In this document: piece after piece, positions 59,157-64,000 of the stretch
Layout of the letters: every line of letters begins with the position of its first letter
How positions within the stretch are numbered: the first letter of the stretch is position 1
NCBI RefSeq assembly: GCF_000972845.2
Contig: NC_040018.1
Location: 7,437,266 to 7,501,265 of the forward strand
DNA from: Larimichthys crocea
Taxonomy: Eukaryota > Chordata > Actinopteri > Sciaenidae
Direction of reading: 5' to 3'
DNA length: 64,000 bases
The notes under the pieces: generated by a model
Told to the model about the DNA's origin: nothing
Seen by the model: only the letters and a program-made list of their open reading frames with translations
Database searches by the model: none
Translations under genes and position numbers: made by a program

Positions 59157-59225
<69 letters not shown>

Positions 59226-62200
59226 TAAACCACCTCATACCAGTAGAGATATGTACATATGTCATGTCTGTAGCGTCTCATATTATAAATGACTTCATTT
59301 AAATATTAAAAATCCATCCATCCAGTGTTTTGTTTCATTAATCATTTAAAAGAATTATACCACAACTTTGTTTTTATCATGGGTTAGTTAACACACAATG
59401 TTGATCTCTCATAGTTTACTAAAAAATTTTTATTGCAGCAGTGGTTTAATAGTTTTCTTTTCGGATGTTTAGGACTGCGGTGGAGACCGGTTTGTGGTAC
59501 AGGGAGAACTGGTGCAGTGTGGACTGACTGAGAGTGAAACCTGCCTCAAGTCGATCACTTTGGGTTTGTCTGGAGGGGCTAATGTGAGTGTGATATGTAC
59601 ACATTAACACCCACTAGTACTATGTTAGAAAAAAATCTCACTACCTCAGATCTATACAGAGTTCATCCATCACAGCAAATATCATGAGCACTTTGATTAT
59701 TTATCAGAGTTGAATCCATCAGAGTTTTGTTTCTTGTTTTTTTTTTCTCATAACATCATCATTGAACACATCTTGTCTCCTTTCATATAAAGGTGATCAC
59801 CATCCATCCCAATGGCAAGGTTTTTGTGAATGGCATCTACGCTCAGTTACCATTCTCTGCTGGTAAGAGACTTTTCACCTCTGACTTTCTCTGTATGACG
59901 TGTAGAAAAAGACCCACAGTGCACGCTACAGTACATTTTCCTGTGTAATGTGCATAACAAATAGTTTCGTTGAATGACACTTCTTTCTCAGGTATTATAG
60001 TATAACTATTATATCTAGCATAGGATCGTTAGCAACATCTGCTGGTCAGCTGGAGATAACATAATGTTTGGAGATCAGTGTGTTAGTGTGAGGTGTGACA
60101 CTTTAAAATTGCATTGCTGGCGACATCTTGTGTCCATTTGAGGTCACAGGCTGAACAGCAGAGTTCAGAGTCGCTAGGACTTCTCTCAGCCCTCAATCAA
60201 AAATTAAATGAGTTTACATACAAACACTGACAATTTGCACTGAAATGTGCAGCACGATCTGACTTCATGAGCTCCTAGAAGCAAGTTCCAATAAACATCC
60301 AGTAGTTCTTTACTGCAAATCCAGTGTAATTTCATTTGTCTCTGGTCCTAATATGATGATAGCATGTTTCAGTTGTTTCCCTGACTAGTCAGATGGGCAC
60401 ACAAATAGTATTTGATTCTGCCTCCTCCTATCCATCATTTAAACAACTCCCTCCCTTAACCTTTCTTAGCTGGACTCACCGCGTTCAGAGGATCCTCTTT
60501 TTACCTGCTAGTCCAGACGTCTGTCGGTGTTCTGTTGGAGGCACAGCTCCAACCAATCATGCAGCTCTACATCACAGTGAACACTGACTACAAGACCAAG
60601 ACCTGTGGTATGTACTCTGAACTGATGTGCATGAAAACATTCCACTCAAATACTGTGGAGTTACTGATCCCTGCTGGTGGTTGCAATCAGTGAATTTGTG
60701 AATAGAAACAGAAAAAATAGGAAGAATATCAACATACATAAGCAACTGTGGCAGCACGCAGGCATACCATGCACACTTGTTTAAATTAAGAAAGTCAATA
60801 TTAATCATAAGCAACACGTAAAATAGTATCAAAAGTGTCCCAAGTATTTCCATGAAGCCAGTTTACATGTTAAAATTCCATGTATATCTATTTTTAAGTT
60901 TGTGTCGAGGGAGATACTGAATGATGATGTTTAAACAAAAGTTTTAATTAACGGTAGTTTTATGTTTTTTAATGAATGAATGAATTTGTCTGTATGCGTT
61001 GTACTCTAATGAATAATAGCAACTCCTGATGTATACATTTTAGTGAAAGTTTCGATCCTAGCATATAAAGTAAATATAATAATAATGATTATATATTTAT
61101 ATTTATTTATATAGCACCTTGAGTTTACAAAGTGCTTTGACAGACAGACACAAACAGGATACGATTTTTTTTTAAACAATACATAAAAATTAGAAAAAAT
61201 CATAATGATAAATGATATAAAGCAACAATAAAATATAGAATGATAAAAATAAGTAAAAAAAATAATATATATATACACACTGCGAATGACCCATACACAT
61301 TCACACACCACATTTTAATAAATAAAAAAAAGAAATAAGAAAAGAAAATTAGAATTAAAAAGTTTTTAAGCATTAATTTAATTACTTTTAGAGCTGATAT
61401 AGTGGCACGATGTTGATCATCTCCCCCATGGAACCAGTCTAGACTGCTGTGCAAAGCGTTCTGTTGTCCGTTTTAGTACGATGATGATACGTACTGAACA
61501 TTATAAAAATAATCAATGCGGTAATGACTCTCCTGCCCAGTGGGGACAAACAGAAATATTGTCACTGACATGATGTCCGTCTGCAGGTCTGTGCGGGAAC
61601 TTCAACAATAACCAAGCTGATGACTTTCTCAAGCTCAGCGGTGTTCCAGATGCCACAGCAGCTGGTTTTGTCAACAGCTGGAAGACACACGCTAGTTGCC
61701 CCAATGTTAAGACCAACTTTGAGAACCCTTGCAGTCTTAGTCTGGATAATGGTAGGTCTGATTCATTTAGATTTCCTGTCATCACTGTGAGTTCTTCAGA
61801 ATGACTGATGTTGGTTGTTGTGTGTCAATGACAGAGAGGTACGCCAAGCACTGGTGCTCCATGGTGAGTGACCCTAAGGGAGTGTTCGCCCCCTGTCACT
61901 TAGAAATCAGTCCTGACTCCTACAAAGAGGTAAGTCTCACAGCTACAGCTTTTACAGGCTTCTGTGGGCTGTACCTGTCTCCAGACCTCACATGTTTTAT
62001 TTTATCTCATCACAGAACTGCATGTATGACAGCTGTAACTGTGAGAAAAGTGAGGACTGCATGTGTGCTGCAGTCTCCTCCTACGTCCATGCCTGTGCAG
62101 CTGCAGGGATCCAGGTCAGTGACTGGAGGAAGACAATCTGTGGTGAGTAGTGAGGAACTACGTTAGGCATGTGTCTCTGTCCAAATCATATAAAAAAAAA

Positions 62201-63227
62201 CACTTATTTTTCCAATGGACCTGTGTCCTCACATATATCAAATGTCAGTTTGATCAAGCATTAAATAAACTTTGTGTTAAACCACACCAGTCCTGTTTTT
62301 CCAGGACTTCCTATCACTCATGTGTCAAACAGAGCTTTTAAAAGTGTATTATTGATCTACAATCCTTTCTAGCTTTGACAGAGAGAACAGCTTCTACTGT
62401 TAAACCACTTCATATGAGATCAAACTATGTATACCAAAGACCTAAAGACATAATTCTACAATTACTAGAAGACAATTAGTATGCTAGAATGGATCACAAG
62501 TTGGAGAAAACTCACAGATAAAAAGGCAAGCTAAGTTATAGATTGCCAATACTCCAGGGGCTCGTCCTGACCAGATTCTAATTAGCATCTAGCACCTAGG
62601 TAACACACATAAGGTTACATTGAAATTATGGGAAATTTTGAGCTTTGAAATGAATCTAGCAGTCGTGATTTAAATTGAATGGTAAGGATGGATCTGATCT
62701 GAAAAATCTTCATATGATATGACTGCTTGCCATTGATTCTGGTGGTCTGACCTCCTCAGGTAAATATGCCAGCTCCTGCCCCAGCAGCATGGTCTATTCC
62801 TACAACATCACGTCCAGCAGTCGCACCTGTCGCTGCATCGACTTCACTGAGCTCAGCTGTCACCTCTCCTTCCTGCCCATCGACGGCTGCATCTGTGCAG
62901 AGGGAACCTATCTGGATGAATCTAGGAACTGTGTCCCACCTGAGTCTTGTCCCTGCTATGACAAAGGCTCTGTGGTGCCTCCTGGACAGGTCGTCAACAA
63001 GGACGGAGTCATGTGGTATGAAAATCATTTTTGAATCATTCAAAATTCACTTTTGTAGAACAAGTGAATATTTGTTCTTGGATCTATTTGTGATCTACCA
63101 TAAGTATTATTGTTATCTTTCAGCAGTGTGCTGTATGTATATTAATGTGTATTTTTTTTATATTTCTCCACCAGCACCTGTAAGAAGGGCAAGTTCAGCT
63201 GCATTGGAGAGTTTATTGCACTGCCAT
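54195..63227 (+). CDS. muc5ac-like: Gel-forming mucin, MUC5AC/MUC5B-like, N-terminal 18 exons (partial)
   Basis: Secreted, disulfide-linked gel-forming mucin. Exons: 54195-54255, 54388-54444, 54544-54805, 55004-55118, 55304-55394, 55486-55592, 57530-57758, 58526-58651, 58749-58866, 58988-59126, 59473-59583, 59793-59862, 60470-60607, 61587-61751, 61835-61929, 62016-62142, 62760-63015, 63175-63227. They give 773 residues, in phase throughout. Order: signal peptide ([18 protein letters not shown]), VWD1 from [15 protein letters not shown] with CGLCGDFNG (177-185), C8 (232-307), TIL (308-350), VWD2 from [20 protein letters not shown] with CGLCGNFN (540-547), C8 (597-670), second TIL (671-755). 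This is the D1-D2-D' layout of VWF and gel-forming mucins; the D1 wording is closest to MUC5AC/5B. The D3, PTS and C-terminal parts lie beyond the window. Confidence 0.92.
55198..55238. repeat. Perfect 18-base inverted repeat in mucin intron 4
   Basis: AACTATATCTATGCATAT (55198-55215) and its exact reverse complement (55221-55238) are separated by 5 bases. Confidence 0.9.
57207..57277. repeat. Perfect 28-base inverted repeat in mucin intron 6
   Basis: The arm at 57207-57234 (AAAATCAAAACCACCAAATT...) is exactly complementary to 57250-57277. The loop is 15 bases. The arms contain the internal palindrome CCAAATTTGG. Confidence 0.93.
58665..58703. repeat. (CA)n microsatellite in mucin intron 8
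   Basis: An uninterrupted CA run of about 38 bases starting 14 bases after the exon 8 donor. Confidence 0.93.
59158..59222. repeat. (CA)n microsatellite in mucin intron 10
   Basis: A pure CA run of over 60 bases about 30 bases after the exon 10 donor. Confidence 0.95.
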
Positions 63228-64000
63228 GTAAGTGTCATAATACAGAATCACCTGATAAGCAGCAGCTTTAAAAAGGGTTTCTTGGACAGTAGTTGGCTCC
63301 CCACATAGATAAAATAGATGACTACATTATTTTTTATTAGCTTTATATTTCAAAATACTATCAGGGATGTTCATTTTGCTTCTCTAAGAGCAAGTGTTGA
63401 AAAGGAAACCGATCTACTGTATGTCTGTTCAAACCTCTAAAGCTCACTTGTTAAATCTATAAAAAAAAACACACTACAGTTTTATCTATTCATCAAACCT
63501 GTTGCACCTAGCCGTTTTTTTGTTGCTGTTTTTGTTTTGTTTTTAGTCAAGAAAGTACTATCAAGAAATAGTCCCAACACATAACTACCTCTAAAACCCT
63601 GTTTCTGTTTGAGTTCAGGTTAAACACACAGACAAAGAAAAGATACATGGAAATATTATAAAAAAGTATCAATAATAGAGTTCAGGTGAAATTCAACATA
63701 CAAACATTTCAAGCACAGAACTCCATCATCTCCCGTTACCTCTTCTATCTATACTGGAAGTATTTTCTGAGCTGATGGTTACAGGAGCAACTACTTTGTT
63801 GTAACCTACAGTGGTCAATGTCCTCTTAAAAGACAGTATTGTGCAGTAGAACATAAAATCAAGATGAAAATCAGTTTAAACCAACATGCTCCTTGGCTGA
63901 CCTCCTTGATGAGAAGAATTCTTACCAACAGTAGTCAGAATGCTCTTTATACTAATACTCAGCTTCTGCCAGGGGGGGATGTTTACCACAGTTTACAGTA
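63228..64000. other. Mucin intron 18 (incomplete)
   Basis: After the donor at 63228 no further exon with D-domain cysteine pattern is seen before the window ends. The stretch is AT-rich non-coding DNA. Confidence 0.6.

Noticed and set aside
58902..59222. Minus-strand open frame opposite mucin exon 10
   Set aside because: It is driven by the CA repeat and lies antisense to a well-supported exon.

Overview
The window is vertebrate nuclear DNA, almost certainly from a ray-finned (perch-like) fish. It has long introns with GT-AG ends, abundant CA/TA microsatellites, tRNA-derived SINEs, hAT, Tc1 and pogo-like DNA transposons and a Ty3/gypsy element. It also carries a fish-type NLRC3-like immune receptor gene with FISNA, NACHT, LRR and B30.2 parts. 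No bacterial features or CRISPR arrays were seen.

Layout. (1) 1-6670: a broken Ty3/gypsy element on the minus strand (LTRs 783-1492 and 5904-6670) sits in the 3' ends of NLR B30.2 exons. The B30.2-to-LTR junction occurs twice in inverted orientation, and a run of Ns lies at 3360-3389. (2) 6693-10133: a partial copy of 22214-26309 that carries the last two exons of snrpa1. (3) 10895-22180: one apparently intact NLRC3-like gene of 13 coding exons (1232 codons), with five tandem copies of a short N-terminal exon and an ISRE-like element upstream. (4) 25268-31014, minus: snrpa1 (U2 snRNP A'), nine exons, tail-to-tail with the NLR gene. (5) 34236-38175, minus: a two-exon beta-1,4-galactosyltransferase with an in-frame stop at a conserved motif. 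(6) 38.2-54.1 kb: no host gene recognised; it holds a Tc1 transposon split by a 1.3 kb insertion, further transposon and LINE remnants, SINEs and microsatellites. (7) 54141-63227, plus: TATA box and first 18 coding exons of a gel-forming mucin (MUC5AC/5B-like), which runs off the right edge.

How the parts relate. The NLR gene is an expected member of a tandem NLR cluster. The duplicated block shows that a unit made of an NLR 3' flank plus the snrpa1 3' end was copied to the left, where the neighbouring NLR gene now survives only as B30.2 stubs beside the retroelement. Transposon insertions shared or not shared by the two copies allow the events to be ordered. snrpa1, the galactosyltransferase and the mucin are unrelated host genes that share the locus.

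Most informative observations: the segmental duplication with a truncated snrpa1 and an empty transposon site; a stop codon in the acidic tail of snrpa1 that the duplicate lacks; the nonsense codon in the galactosyltransferase; the retroelement with non-matching flanks; the five-fold exon array; and perfect intronic hairpins in the mucin gene. Exon boundaries were assigned by eye from GT-AG sites, reading phase and family resemblance. The reading frame closes across every exon junction in the NLR, snrpa1 and mucin models.
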